From positions 1 to 42,844 of the forward strand of contig CAJQQM010000066.1 in NCBI GenBank assembly GCA_905480485.1: a stretch of DNA of 42,844 nucleotides, read 5' to 3'. Shown here one piece after another: positions 9,913 through 17,613 of the stretch; position 1 is the stretch's first letter, and the number at the start of each line of letters is the position of its first letter. The notes under the pieces were generated by a model. The model was given only the letters and a program-made list of their open reading frames with translations, was not told the origin of the DNA and made no database searches. The stretch is from an uncultured Aureispira sp. (GTDB taxonomy: Bacteria > Bacteroidota > Bacteroidia > Chitinophagales > Saprospiraceae). Made by a program: the position numbers and the translations under genes.

Positions 9913-9920
9913 CAAATATA
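9913..9920 (-). promoter_or_regulatory. candidate -7 promoter box of the UbiD-family gene
   Basis: Read on the minus strand the site is TATATTTG, an exact match to the Bacteroidota -7 consensus TAnnTTTG, 52 bp upstream of the start codon. No clear -33 TTG lies at the usual spacing, and such boxes are common in AT-rich gaps, so this is tentative. Confidence 0.3.
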
Positions 9921-10088
9921 CCAATATAACGTAAAACTAAAATTATCAGCAAATGTTTAATCAAATGCTGTCATATTAAGAGCATATTTTTTTCGCAGCT
10001 CAACTTAATAGGATGGACTGTATTAGTCTAGATTCATTTATTAATACGCTGCCTAAGTATTATTCACTATTTTAACCATTTAGAAGTC

Positions 10089-11621
10089 CTGAAAAGCATT
10101 CTACACCACTACCAAATTTGGACATGCCTGTGGCTGTGTTTTAGTTGTGTATCGCTCCCCGCGCAACTACAACATCAACTATTCACCACAGACAAATCGA
10201 CTTTTTCTCCCTTAGGGAAAGACAAATACAATTGGGCATGCTTGGCTAATTTTGAACTATCGGATCCTCGAAACTTCGGTCGAATCAAGCATTTGCAATC
10301 CGACGGTAAGAATCGCCTGTATGTTGTTGACAACAATGGCTTTCTTTATGCCCTCTCCATAGATAATTTCAAAGAAATATGGAAAATAAAATTAGAGTAC
10401 GAACAAGTTGCCAACTTTGAAGTAAGTCCGAACGGAACTACTTTAGCGATCACTTATAATTACATCAAAACTGCTACCAAACAATTAGAAATTAGGAATT
10501 GCAAAAATGGTCAAATTAGTTTACACCTTAAACAAACGCCTGAATGTTATGAAGCATATTACTTGGCAGATGTTGTGGATAATACCACTCTATACCCCTA
10601 CAAAATGGTGTACAACCCTCAAGGAACGCAGCTTGCTATTTGGTATCAGAACCATGGCTTTGATGAAAACAAATGCATTGCCAAAGAGGAGGAAAAACTG
10701 ATTATTATCGATCCAGTCACTGGCGATATTTTAGCCAGCAAAAATAAAATTCCCAACGATTTCAGTTACCGTAAATGTGAAGGAAACTATCCATTTGTTT
10801 TTAGTAAAGAGGGTGAACATCTGATGATTGCCAATTGCCGTGGAGAATTAAATATTTATGACGCCCAAAGCTTAAAACTTATTCGCCAAAAATCATTTGA
10901 AACTGCAATCCAGCACATTGAACAAACGGTTCTTAAAACTAAAGTATCCAAAAGCAGTCAACTTGCTTTTAATAGCTTAAGTTTACAACCTAACGGTTCT
11001 CTTATTTCAAACATCGGTAAGAAAGGACGTTTTTTTTCGATTTCTGCAGATATAGAACAACTCAACTACATTGGACAATTCCACAAAAACACAGCAACAA
11101 CCTGTACCTTTAGCCCAAAAGGAGCCATGTTTATGCTAAATGGACATCAAGTAAACTTGTGGGACCTCAACGACCCTCAAGCACTTCTTTGCACTGAAAC
11201 GCCGCATGCTTATGCAGCAAAAACTGCTTGTTTTCACCCCAAAAAAAGAGCCTTAATTATAGGAAGTAAAAGAAGCCTTAAAATTGTAGCCCCTTGCCCT
11301 GTTACGACCGTACACATTGCCGATACCTTTACTGCTACTGGTCATTATGTTCAGGCCGAAACCAGCTTTAGTGTAGTAGGACAAGGTAATATAGAATGGG
11401 CATACGATGATTTAATCATATATCACAAATATGCTAAAAATAAAATACTGAGTACCCATTCTCTTGGATTTAGTCATCTCTTCAATAGCCGACAAAACAT
11501 ACCTGATGCATCTCAATTAAGAATTAAAACAGATATGCCAGGAATTTACACTATATTTGGCGGAACCAAAAAAAGATGGAACAGACAACAAGTTTTGGAA
11601 CATCTTGACAACTGGGATTAA
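10089..11621 (+). CDS. secreted WD40-like repeat protein; start codon non-canonical or uncertain
   Basis: The first standard start in this frame is TTG at 10242, but the frame stays open upstream to a stop at 10029-10031, and the 10089-10241 segment encodes a convincing export signal: Leu-Lys, two His, then the hydrophobic run IWTCLWLCFSCVSLPAQ ending in Ala-Gln. I therefore place the start near CTG 10089 (ATT 10098 is the alternative); no ATG, GTG or TTG lies in this stretch. From the TTG the protein has 459 residues of beta-propeller-like repeats, with blades such as LYVVDNNGFLYALSIDNFKE and HQVNLWDLNDPQ, and it ends in a possible Ig-like or PKD-like segment. No enzyme motif is seen, so a periplasmic or surface binding role is inferred. 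The esterase gene follows 23 bp downstream, suggesting co-transcription. Confidence 0.65.
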   Translation: MKSILHHYQIWTCLWLCFSCVSLPAQLQHQLFTTDKSTFSPLGKDKYNWACLANFELSDPRNFGRIKHLQSDGKNRLYVVDNNGFLYALSIDNFKEIWKIKLEYEQVANFEVSPNGTTLAITYNYIKTATKQLEIRNCKNGQISLHLKQTPECYEAYYLADVVDNTTLYPYKMVYNPQGTQLAIWYQNHGFDENKCIAKEEEKLIIIDPVTGDILASKNKIPNDFSYRKCEGNYPFVFSKEGEHLMIANCRGELNIYDAQSLKLIRQKSFETAIQHIEQTVLKTKVSKSSQLAFNSLSLQPNGSLISNIGKKGRFFSISADIEQLNYIGQFHKNTATTCTFSPKGAMFMLNGHQVNLWDLNDPQALLCTETPHAYAAKTACFHPKKRALIIGSKRSLKIVAPCPVTTVHIADTFTATGHYVQAETSFSVVGQGNIEWAYDDLIIYHKYAKNKILSTHSLGFSHLFNSRQNIPDASQLRIKTDMPGIYTIFGGTKKRWNRQQVLEHLDNWD

Positions 11622-11644
11622 CAACCTCATCCTTTTAGACAAAT

Positions 11645-12412
11645 ATGGAACTAAATTTCAAAGTTTTTGGAAGTGGACAACCCCTCATAATTCTTCATGG
11701 GATGTTCGGCACCTTAGATAACTGGCAAAGCATCGCCAAAAAACTAGCTGAAAACTATATGGTGTTTATTGTAGACTTACGCAACCACGGTAGGTCACCG
11801 CACTCCGATGCTTTTAGTTACGAAATAATGGCAGATGATTTACGGCTTTTTATGGAAAACAATTGGATTTATAAAGCCCATATAATTGGACATTCAATGG
11901 GTGGAAAAGTAGCCATGCATTTTGCCGTTGAACAGCCAGATATGGTAGACCAATTAATAGTGGTTGATATTGCCCCAAAAATCTACCAAGGCAACCATCA
12001 AACCATCTTTAAGGGCCTACTAAATTTAAAACCAGAACAATTAAAATCTAGACAAGAAGCTGCCGAACAGCTAGCCCTTTGGATTGAAGATGCTGCTGTA
12101 AGACAATTTATTCTCAAAAATTTGTACCTACACAAAATTACCGGAAAATATACTTGGCGTATGAATTTATCGGTCATCCATCAAGCCTATACACATATTC
12201 TCAGCAATAGTCTAGCGTCTGTTCAATTTGATGGCCCAACTTTATTTGTGCGCGGGGCATTATCCGATTATATCTTAGTAGACGAATGGGATAATTATTT
12301 AAAATATTTTCCAAAAGCCAAGCTTTCAACAGTAGATGCCGCCGGACATTGGGTTCATGCTGCACAACCAACTGCATTTTTGAGTGCTATAACTGCTTTT
12401 TTAGCCGATTAA
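11645..12412 (+). CDS. alpha/beta hydrolase, YbfF-like esterase
   Basis: The 255-residue protein shows the alpha/beta-hydrolase layout: oxyanion-hole segment HGMFGTLDNW (residues 18-27), the conserved Asp-Leu-Arg-Asn-His-Gly-Arg-Ser, nucleophile elbow GHSMGGK with Ser84, and the catalytic histidine in AAGHWVH (His235), with an acidic residue near 208 as the likely third member. HGxFGxLDN, the RNHGxSP segment and GHSMGGK together are typical of the E. coli YbfF subgroup, small acyl-ester or acyl-CoA hydrolases of the cytoplasm; the physiological substrate is not known. No signal peptide is present. It sits 23 bp after the WD40-like gene and is probably its operon partner, although one product is exported and the other is not. 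Confidence 0.88.
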   Translation: MELNFKVFGSGQPLIILHGMFGTLDNWQSIAKKLAENYMVFIVDLRNHGRSPHSDAFSYEIMADDLRLFMENNWIYKAHIIGHSMGGKVAMHFAVEQPDMVDQLIVVDIAPKIYQGNHQTIFKGLLNLKPEQLKSRQEAAEQLALWIEDAAVRQFILKNLYLHKITGKYTWRMNLSVIHQAYTHILSNSLASVQFDGPTLFVRGALSDYILVDEWDNYLKYFPKAKLSTVDAAGHWVHAAQPTAFLSAITAFLAD

Positions 12413-12469
12413 CACTAAATTTAGACTTCTTTAACAAAGCATGGAACAAGAATTGCACTAAATATAACG

Positions 12470-12501
12470 TTGACATTATTCAAAACTGTTGGTTTAATTT
12501 G
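12470..12501 (+). promoter_or_regulatory. candidate promoter of the OmpA-family gene
   Basis: A TTG at 12470-12472 is followed after 21 bases by TTAATTTG (12494-12501), one mismatch from the Bacteroidota -7 consensus TAnnTTTG. The predicted transcript would have a leader of about 70 bases before the ATG at 12579. The gene upstream ends at 12412, so a promoter in this gap is expected. Confidence 0.3.
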
Positions 12502-12578
12502 TTAGATTATTGACCTATAGGACACCGCTAATTGCATAAATCCATAAAATACTACTATATCTTTTTTATTTTCCTAGC

Positions 12579-13700
12579 ATGAAAATTAATTACAGCTTCA
12601 TTTTTGTTTTAATAATTGGTGCTTTTTTCATAGAAACTTCTTTGGGCCAGTCTAAAGACTATGTTGATCATAAGCCCGTTTACAGAAAGTGGCAAGATGA
12701 TTACATAATTGACAAAATTGAGTACACTAAAGACAGAACAATTTTTTACTTTCGATTTGTTTGCAAAAGTGGCAAATCTACTAGCGCTATTTTCTATCCT
12801 CCTGGTGGCAAACACCCTTGGTATTTAAAAGGTCGAGATGTTCGTAAAAATTTCTATTTAAAAGAAATTAGAGATGTACGCCGCAATGGTCGTCTGATGA
12901 AATCGAGGGTACGGTCTGCGCCCTACAGTGTCCTGGCATTAGATGGGATTGGGTTTACAGTATTTAGCTGCGAGGTTCATTTTGATCGCCTTCCCAATAA
13001 TATCAAGGTAGTAGATTTGATAGAAGGCTCTGGGCAAGAATACAATAAGAATCATTTTAATTGTTTTAGAGTTAAACTCAAAACCTGGAATGATGATGAT
13101 TTGGGCAATACTAAAGATAGTGAAAAAAAAGTATCTGATTTCCAAAAGAAATACGGTGTAAATATCAAGCCAAAGCCAAAGCCGAAACCGAAGCCGAAGC
13201 CGAAGCCTAAACCGAAACCCGAGCCTAAACCCGAACCCGAACCCGAGCCCGACACAATCGAAACAGCCACAAGACAAATTATTGCCCTAAAAGAGGTCAA
13301 ACCAGTAGAATCGTCCTTTTCCGTAAGCCGTTTAGGTTCACAAAGCGATATTAATTGTGGTGAAATGTTAGTTTTAGATAAGATAAAATTTCACGATAAT
13401 TCAATAAAATTCAAAGGAATGATTGCTGCCAACCGGACACTTTTCATATTGTTTAATTATATGAAAGAACATCCGAAGTCTACCCTTAATTTGTATGGAC
13501 ATACTGATATTTTTGGGTCTGAAGAATTTAATATGGAATTATCCAAAGCACGAGTTGTCAAAATTCAACGGTGGTTATCCATGTATGGTATCAAACAGCA
13601 CCGCATCAATTATGAGTGGTACGGACCTAAACAACCCCTAGACCCTAATGGCAATCCGATCAATCGAAGGGTTGAAATAAAAGTAAACTGCGGCGACTAA
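12579..13700 (+). CDS. OmpA-family peptidoglycan-associated protein with Lys-Pro/Glu-Pro linker
   Basis: The 373-residue protein has a signal peptide (about 1-24), a unique globular N-terminal domain (about 25-195), a 14-dipeptide proline-rich linker (residues 197-224), and a C-terminal OmpA domain (about 260-370). The OmpA part contains the peptidoglycan-binding pattern: LNLYGHTD, the Glu-x-Asn-x-x-Leu-Ser-x-x-Arg helix, and the closing Asn-Arg-Arg-Val-Glu-Ile. Proteins of this design are anchored to the cell wall by the OmpA domain while the proline rod spans periplasmic space. The N-terminal domain is not one I recognise; it is rich in aromatic and basic residues and looks beta-stranded. 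The LysM gene follows 30 bp downstream and is also predicted to bind peptidoglycan, so the two probably form an operon. Confidence 0.88.
   Translation: MKINYSFIFVLIIGAFFIETSLGQSKDYVDHKPVYRKWQDDYIIDKIEYTKDRTIFYFRFVCKSGKSTSAIFYPPGGKHPWYLKGRDVRKNFYLKEIRDVRRNGRLMKSRVRSAPYSVLALDGIGFTVFSCEVHFDRLPNNIKVVDLIEGSGQEYNKNHFNCFRVKLKTWNDDDLGNTKDSEKKVSDFQKKYGVNIKPKPKPKPKPKPKPKPKPEPKPEPEPEPDTIETATRQIIALKEVKPVESSFSVSRLGSQSDINCGEMLVLDKIKFHDNSIKFKGMIAANRTLFILFNYMKEHPKSTLNLYGHTDIFGSEEFNMELSKARVVKIQRWLSMYGIKQHRINYEWYGPKQPLDPNGNPINRRVEIKVNCGD
13167..13250 (+). repeat. hexanucleotide-type tandem repeat encoding (Lys/Glu-Pro)14
   Basis: Fourteen consecutive six-base units of the form AAR-CCN or GAR-CCN encode nine Lys-Pro units, then Glu-Pro, Lys-Pro and three Glu-Pro. 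The units are in frame and imperfect at third positions. The tract can gain or lose units without a frameshift, so linker length may vary between strains. Confidence 0.85.
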
Positions 13701-13730
13701 ATTTAATTTATCAGAAATATAACCTATGCT

Positions 13731-14612
13731 ATGCCTATAATAGCCCTTTTATACATTTTTAGTTTGTTATTTTTGAAAGATACACAAGCTCAGGACCTAC
13801 AGAATACAGCCTTGAAATTTAGTGTAAACGATAGCTTATTCGTTGAAGTGATCAATGGACAACGCTATTTAAGACACCGACTTAAAAAAGGTCAAACGTT
13901 GTATGCTATTTGTACGTTTTATTCTGTTAAAATATCTGAGCTTTATTTTAACAATCCTAGCTTGGAAGTAAACGACCTTAAAATTGGTCAAATCATAAGA
14001 GTTCCTATGCTTCGTGCAGCGCTATTAATTGATCAAGACGCAACACAAAACCCGTCTAATTACCTCCCTATTTATTATAAAGTCAAACCCAAGGAAACAC
14101 TTTATCGTGTTGCTAAAATACATTTTCAGATACCCGTAGAGGAATTAAAGGGAAGAAATGCTTTATCTGACAATGCCTTAAACGAAGGCATGCACCTTAA
14201 GATAGCATGGATTAATGCCCGTGGGATACCGGATAGTTTACAGGCCAACCAAGGTTTGAGCGGCCTTTTAGGAGAAGAAAGTCAACGCAACCAAAAACTA
14301 TACAAAGCATCTTACAACGGCCGGAACGAACAACTCGCTGAAGGAATTGCATGTTGGGATAAACAGATGCAACTTTCTTCCAAAAACAAACTATATGTCA
14401 TGAGTTCAATTGTCAAGAAGGGAAAATATATACGCATCGACAACCCTATGACAAAACGTTTTTTGTATGCAAAAGTGGTAGCCACTAAACCTCAAAATTC
14501 TTTCACTAAAGACGCACTGATAGTTTTGACACCAACAGTTGCAAAAGCATTAGGCGCTTTGGATGCGCGATTTTTTGTCCGAATATTTTATTGTGAAGAA
14601 AGCCCTAATTAA
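13731..14612 (+). CDS. secreted protein with two LysM domains
   Basis: The 293-residue protein has a short signal peptide (about 1-21, ending Ala-Gln) and two LysM modules. The first is around residues 42-94 (LKKGQTLYAIC ... LKIGQIIRVP) and the second around 117-164 (VKPKETLYRVAK ... NEGMHLKIAW). LysM binds the glycan backbone of peptidoglycan. The C-terminal 75 residues (about 215-290) look like a compact beta domain similar in layout to a double-psi beta-barrel (RlpA-like), but the RlpA catalytic aspartate cannot be placed confidently. No hydrolase motif is otherwise seen. It lies 30 bp after the OmpA-family gene. Its stop codon overlaps that of the opposing lipoprotein gene in a shared TTAA. 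Confidence 0.85.
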   Translation: MPIIALLYIFSLLFLKDTQAQDLQNTALKFSVNDSLFVEVINGQRYLRHRLKKGQTLYAICTFYSVKISELYFNNPSLEVNDLKIGQIIRVPMLRAALLIDQDATQNPSNYLPIYYKVKPKETLYRVAKIHFQIPVEELKGRNALSDNALNEGMHLKIAWINARGIPDSLQANQGLSGLLGEESQRNQKLYKASYNGRNEQLAEGIACWDKQMQLSSKNKLYVMSSIVKKGKYIRIDNPMTKRFLYAKVVATKPQNSFTKDALIVLTPTVAKALGALDARFFVRIFYCEESPN

Positions 14613-15100
14613 TCGTTGAAACATTGAATATACAAAGGAGCGGTCTCTATTTCGTTCGACCAACGACCGGCAATGTCTTTGATACGAATTTTGAAGACAA
14701 CAGGATCGTAAAAATCAGCAACATCCTGACAAAGAATTAAAGGATTGCTCGGGTTGATGCAACAAAGCTGAGACATCGTTACATCTATCTGCCCAGAAAT
14801 ACCACTCACCACGCCTTGTGGTTCGATTGTAGGAATCTGGTAAAACAAGGTGTCATTAGGTGTTCTTCGCGTATCTACAATGATAATATGACTTGTTGTA
14901 TCGTTGTCTCTACCCAAATCACCATCGCCGTCCGTAAAGCCTATTTCAAAGGTAACAATACCATTAAATTGTCTAATTGTATCCTCTGAGAAACCAACCC
15001 ATTCAATCGTAGGTGTGTCATCGTAAATCGGGGGTTTGTCACAACTTGTCCAGGTTAATAAAGAAAAAGCCAAAATTCCAATTAAAAATATATATTTCAT
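14609..15100 (-). CDS. lipoprotein, paralogue A of a tandem pair
   Basis: The 163-residue product has a lipoprotein signal with lipobox Leu-Thr-Trp-Thr-Ser-Cys (Cys20), so it is expected to be lipid-anchored. The mature part contains FTDGDGDLGRDND, an acidic loop resembling a calcium-binding turn, a Cys-Cys-Ile-Asn-Pro motif in the second half, and a closing segment FKIRIKDIAGRWSN before a final Cys. The same three landmarks in the same order occur in the neighbouring gene, so the two are clearly paralogues from tandem duplication. I do not recognise a named domain; the fold is probably Ig-like beta. It starts 25 bp after the paralogue ends, and both are likely transcribed together. Confidence 0.8.
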   Translation of the reverse strand: MKYIFLIGILAFSLLTWTSCDKPPIYDDTPTIEWVGFSEDTIRQFNGIVTFEIGFTDGDGDLGRDNDTTSHIIIVDTRRTPNDTLFYQIPTIEPQGVVSGISGQIDVTMSQLCCINPSNPLILCQDVADFYDPVVFKIRIKDIAGRWSNEIETAPLYIQCFND

Positions 15101-15125
15101 AGTTATCGTTACTAAGTTTAAAATG

Positions 15126-15602
15126 CTAGGATGTGCAATCTAAAGTTATGATTTCGCTATTAATTCGATTACTGTAATTACCTTCATTATCAACAATTTG
15201 AATTTCAAACTGCATAGTACGATTCGGAAACAAGGGCTGTACATAACAAGATGAACTATCCGGGTAAATACAACATGGCGCAAAAAGCAATATAGATACA
15301 ACACCACTACTTTTGTTATTGTTGGGGTTTAGTCCCAAAGAAGCAGGTATTTTAAAACTAGCAATATTCAATCCAGTTCTTGAATCTGAGACAAAAACAT
15401 TGTTAAAAGTATCAGATCCTATGTTTCCATCCCCATCTTCGAAAGAAAAGCTCAGAAATACAGAATCTTGTGCATTTTGTTGTAGGTAAGTTTGAGAAAC
15501 AGAAACATACTCGATATAGGGCACAGAAGATAAACGTTCTTTACAAGAAAAAAACATACAGGAATACAAAAGGATAAAAAAAGATAGTAAATTTGTAGTC
15601 AT
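15126..15602 (-). CDS. lipoprotein, paralogue B of a tandem pair
   Basis: This 158-residue protein begins with a hydrophobic signal and a lipobox-like Cys (Phe-Phe-Ser-Cys, Cys20). It then has FSFEDGDGNIGSD, Cys-Cys-Ile-Tyr-Pro and the closing FEIQIVDNEGNYSN ... Cys, matching paralogue A landmark for landmark, although the remaining sequence has diverged strongly. The acidic Asp-Gly-Asp-Gly-Asn loop may bind calcium; that is inference. It is first of the two-gene unit. Its start codon lies only 22 bp from the start of the divergent LuxE-family gene, so the promoters of the two directions must overlap coding sequence. Confidence 0.8.
   Translation of the reverse strand: MTTNLLSFFILLYSCMFFSCKERLSSVPYIEYVSVSQTYLQQNAQDSVFLSFSFEDGDGNIGSDTFNNVFVSDSRTGLNIASFKIPASLGLNPNNNKSSGVVSILLFAPCCIYPDSSSCYVQPLFPNRTMQFEIQIVDNEGNYSNRINSEIITLDCTS
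15588..15595 (+). promoter_or_regulatory. candidate -7 promoter box of the LuxE-family gene
   Basis: TAAATTTG is an exact match to the Bacteroidota -7 consensus TAnnTTTG. It would start transcription about 20 bases before the ATG at 15625. It lies inside the first codons of the divergent lipoprotein gene, as the 22-bp gap between the two genes demands. No clear -33 TTG was found. Confidence 0.4.
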
Positions 15603-15624
15603 ACACTATAACGATATATTAGGG

Positions 15625-16620
15625 ATGAAAAACAACTACCAACAAATCAAAGAAGCCATACGCAAGGTCGATACGCATTCTTTTGAAGCGGTAGCCTTAG
15701 AAGTTTTTGAATACCAAAAACAAAATAACCCTCTTTACCAAGAATTCATAAATTTACTTGGTCTTTCCAACAAAAACATTCAACAAATTGAAGACATTCC
15801 CTTTTTGCCCATTCAATTCTTTAAGTCGAAACAGATAAAAACGGGTCAGTGGACTACTAGTCATGTCTTTAGTAGTAGTGGCACTACACAAACTACAACT
15901 AGTACACACCATCTAAAATCGGCCGAATGGTATAGAGAAAATAGCTGTCGATTTTTTGAGCAACAATATGGTCCACTCGAAAATTATATCGTACTAGCAC
16001 TACTCCCCTCCTATCTTGAACGCAAAGGGTCTTCGCTAATTTTTATGATAGATGCATTTATCAAAAATAGCAAGCATCCTCTAAGTGGTTTTTTTCTTTA
16101 TAATACGCAACAACTCAAAGAAGTGTTGAGCTTAAGCGCCAAAGAAAACAGAAATATTTTATTGGTAGGTGTTAGCTATGCCCTTTTGGATTTGATTCAA
16201 GACTATGACTTACAATTAGAACGCTTAGTGGTTATGGAAACCGGCGGGATGAAAGGTAGACGCAAGGAAATGACCAAAGAACAATTACACACGACTCTAA
16301 AAAAGGGATTTAAACAAACTTCAATACATTCAGAATATGGGATGACAGAATTATTGTCGCAGGCCTATTCTAAAAAAGATGGTATTTTTACGCCCTGCCC
16401 TACCATGCAGGTCTATATCCGAGAAATCAACGACCCTTTTTGTATGGCCACGCTAGGCAAAGTCGGGGCTGTAAATGTTGTCGACTTACTCAATATTGAT
16501 ACATGTAGTTTTGTCGCAACAGACGACTTAGGTAGAAAATACGAATCGGGTAATTTTAGTTTGCACGGACGTAGTGATGTATCTGATTTGAGGGGTTGTA
16601 ATTTATTACTTTTGGAATAA
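15625..16620 (+). CDS. LuxE-family acyl-protein synthetase
   Basis: The 331-residue protein matches the acyl-protein synthetase LuxE family, relatives of adenylate-forming enzymes. Visible landmarks are the N-terminal segment IPFLPIQFFKS (about 58-68), the Ser/Thr-rich nucleotide loop FSSSGTTQTT (about 82-91), Glu-Thr-Gly-Gly-Met-Lys-Gly near 204, SEYGMTELLSQAY near 237, and a final Gly-Arg-x-Asp before the C-terminus. The family activates a carboxylic acid with ATP and can transfer the acyl group to a protein or thiol. In luminous bacteria it serves fatty-aldehyde synthesis, but no luxA, B, C or D neighbour exists here; in Bacteroidota the family is found outside lux operons and its substrate is unknown. 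It is cytoplasmic. Confidence 0.88.
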   Translation: MKNNYQQIKEAIRKVDTHSFEAVALEVFEYQKQNNPLYQEFINLLGLSNKNIQQIEDIPFLPIQFFKSKQIKTGQWTTSHVFSSSGTTQTTTSTHHLKSAEWYRENSCRFFEQQYGPLENYIVLALLPSYLERKGSSLIFMIDAFIKNSKHPLSGFFLYNTQQLKEVLSLSAKENRNILLVGVSYALLDLIQDYDLQLERLVVMETGGMKGRRKEMTKEQLHTTLKKGFKQTSIHSEYGMTELLSQAYSKKDGIFTPCPTMQVYIREINDPFCMATLGKVGAVNVVDLLNIDTCSFVATDDLGRKYESGNFSLHGRSDVSDLRGCNLLLLE

Positions 16621-16629
16621 AAGCTTAAA

Positions 16630-16641
16630 AATTAGCTAATT
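16630..16641. repeat. 12-bp perfect palindrome downstream of the LuxE-family gene
   Basis: AATTAGCTAATT is its own reverse complement. It lies 10 bp after the LuxE-family stop and 80 bp before the next ATG. It could be an operator half-site pair for the following gene; palindromes of this length are expected occasionally by chance in AT-rich DNA. Confidence 0.3.
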
Positions 16642-16721
16642 ACAGCAATAAAAGATCCATATTTTTAAATTTGATATAATTTTTGGTATATTTAGTTAAT
16701 TAATTTCCCAATATTCCTACT

Positions 16722-17288
16722 ATGAATCAAATTTTACTCTCCTCTGAGCGCCTAAATCTCAACAAAGTTTTGAGTACTGGCTATTTTGATGTATTTGAAT
16801 TAATAAAGCAACATCAATCTTTATCTTGTTTACAACTAGAAACTGAAATTCCCAATCTTACTTTATCTCTGCATTGGAAAGAACTCAGTACGCCTGAGAC
16901 GCCGCATAGTTTTAAAGACCTAGCAGGCAAAAAACTTTCTGACTACAAGTTTCAGTACTTAGGAAATTTCCAATACCAAGACCAGGTAATTCCTGCATTA
17001 TCTGAATCATTCCGCTCTGATTTTACCGAACAAACAATTCATGATTGTTCTGTCGAAACCACAGGATGGTTTAACTGCACATGGCTTGTAGATTTTTTGA
17101 TGAATGCCCCCTCTATTGACAAAGACCCACTTCGAAAAGAAAAGCTATTTTGGCGTCAAGAAAATGATTCTTTTTGTCTTTCTTTGTCATCAGAAGCAAT
17201 CGACTACCGTCATGCCGAACAGCAAAAGTTTAGCTTTCAACTAGATTATTCGTCGGTCAGTTGGCAACACCTTACCTTATTTGCCTAA
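16722..17288 (+). CDS. hypothetical protein, 188 aa
   Basis: I do not recognise this family. The protein has no signal peptide and no membrane segment, so it is probably cytoplasmic. It is rich in aromatic residues and Gln, with a notable central stretch Glu-Thr-Thr-Gly-Trp-Phe-Asn-Cys-Thr-Trp (about 114-123) and three or four scattered Cys residues. The ATG at 16722 is preceded by an AT-rich 100-bp gap. It follows the LuxE-family gene on the same strand and could share a transcript with it, but the gap and a 12-bp palindrome leave room for a separate promoter. Codon use and base composition look like those of neighbouring genes, which supports it being real. Confidence 0.65.
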   Translation: MNQILLSSERLNLNKVLSTGYFDVFELIKQHQSLSCLQLETEIPNLTLSLHWKELSTPETPHSFKDLAGKKLSDYKFQYLGNFQYQDQVIPALSESFRSDFTEQTIHDCSVETTGWFNCTWLVDFLMNAPSIDKDPLRKEKLFWRQENDSFCLSLSSEAIDYRHAEQQKFSFQLDYSSVSWQHLTLFA

Positions 17289-17613
17289 AACCATCCACTA
17301 GTGGTACTTTTCAATACTAAAATGTGCTACTTGACAGGGGCTATTTTCTGAAACTAACACTATGAGGTGTTCAGTACAGCTTTATTATGTATAATTTTGA
17401 CAAATAAACTTATTTGCGCAAATAACTATTTGTTTAAAAGGGCGTGTGAATGATAGCTTTATACCTCAAAGAAGACATTAAAGAGACGGTGCAAAACTTA
17501 CAGCCACTAGCCGCTGAATATCTACTCCACCACGATTTAACAAATTGATTCACATGACTTAAGCATTTATAAGACCGCTGTAGTACAAGCCAATAATTTG
17601 CTGCAAGACAGCC
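17289..17613. other. convergent intergenic gap, 325 bp, no supported gene
   Basis: The gap separates the tails of the unknown 188-residue gene and the HhH-barrel gene. It holds a 10-bp palindrome CCACTAGTGG at 17295-17304, a 16-bp perfect palindrome at 17410-17425, and a 32-codon open frame from ATG 17450 that resembles nothing I recognise. No hairpin with a T run typical of a terminator was found. Confidence 0.5.
17410..17425. repeat. 16-bp perfect palindrome
   Basis: TTATTTGCGCAAATAA is its own reverse complement over all 16 bases, centred on GCGC. It lies in a convergent gap, which is unusual for an operator, and has no loop suited to a terminator. About one such site is expected by chance in a window of this size. 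Confidence 0.4.

Noticed and set aside
12939-13300. Two minus-strand open frames with Gly-Phe and Gly-Ser runs
   Set aside because: They are the antisense of the Lys-Pro/Glu-Pro repeat in the OmpA-family gene and have low-complexity composition.
15625-16620. Bioluminescence operon suggested by the LuxE-family gene
   Set aside because: No luxA, luxB, luxC or luxD homologue lies near; the family has non-lux members in Bacteroidota.
17450-17548. 32-codon open frame in the convergent gap
   Set aside because: Too short, with no start-site signal and no recognisable similarity.
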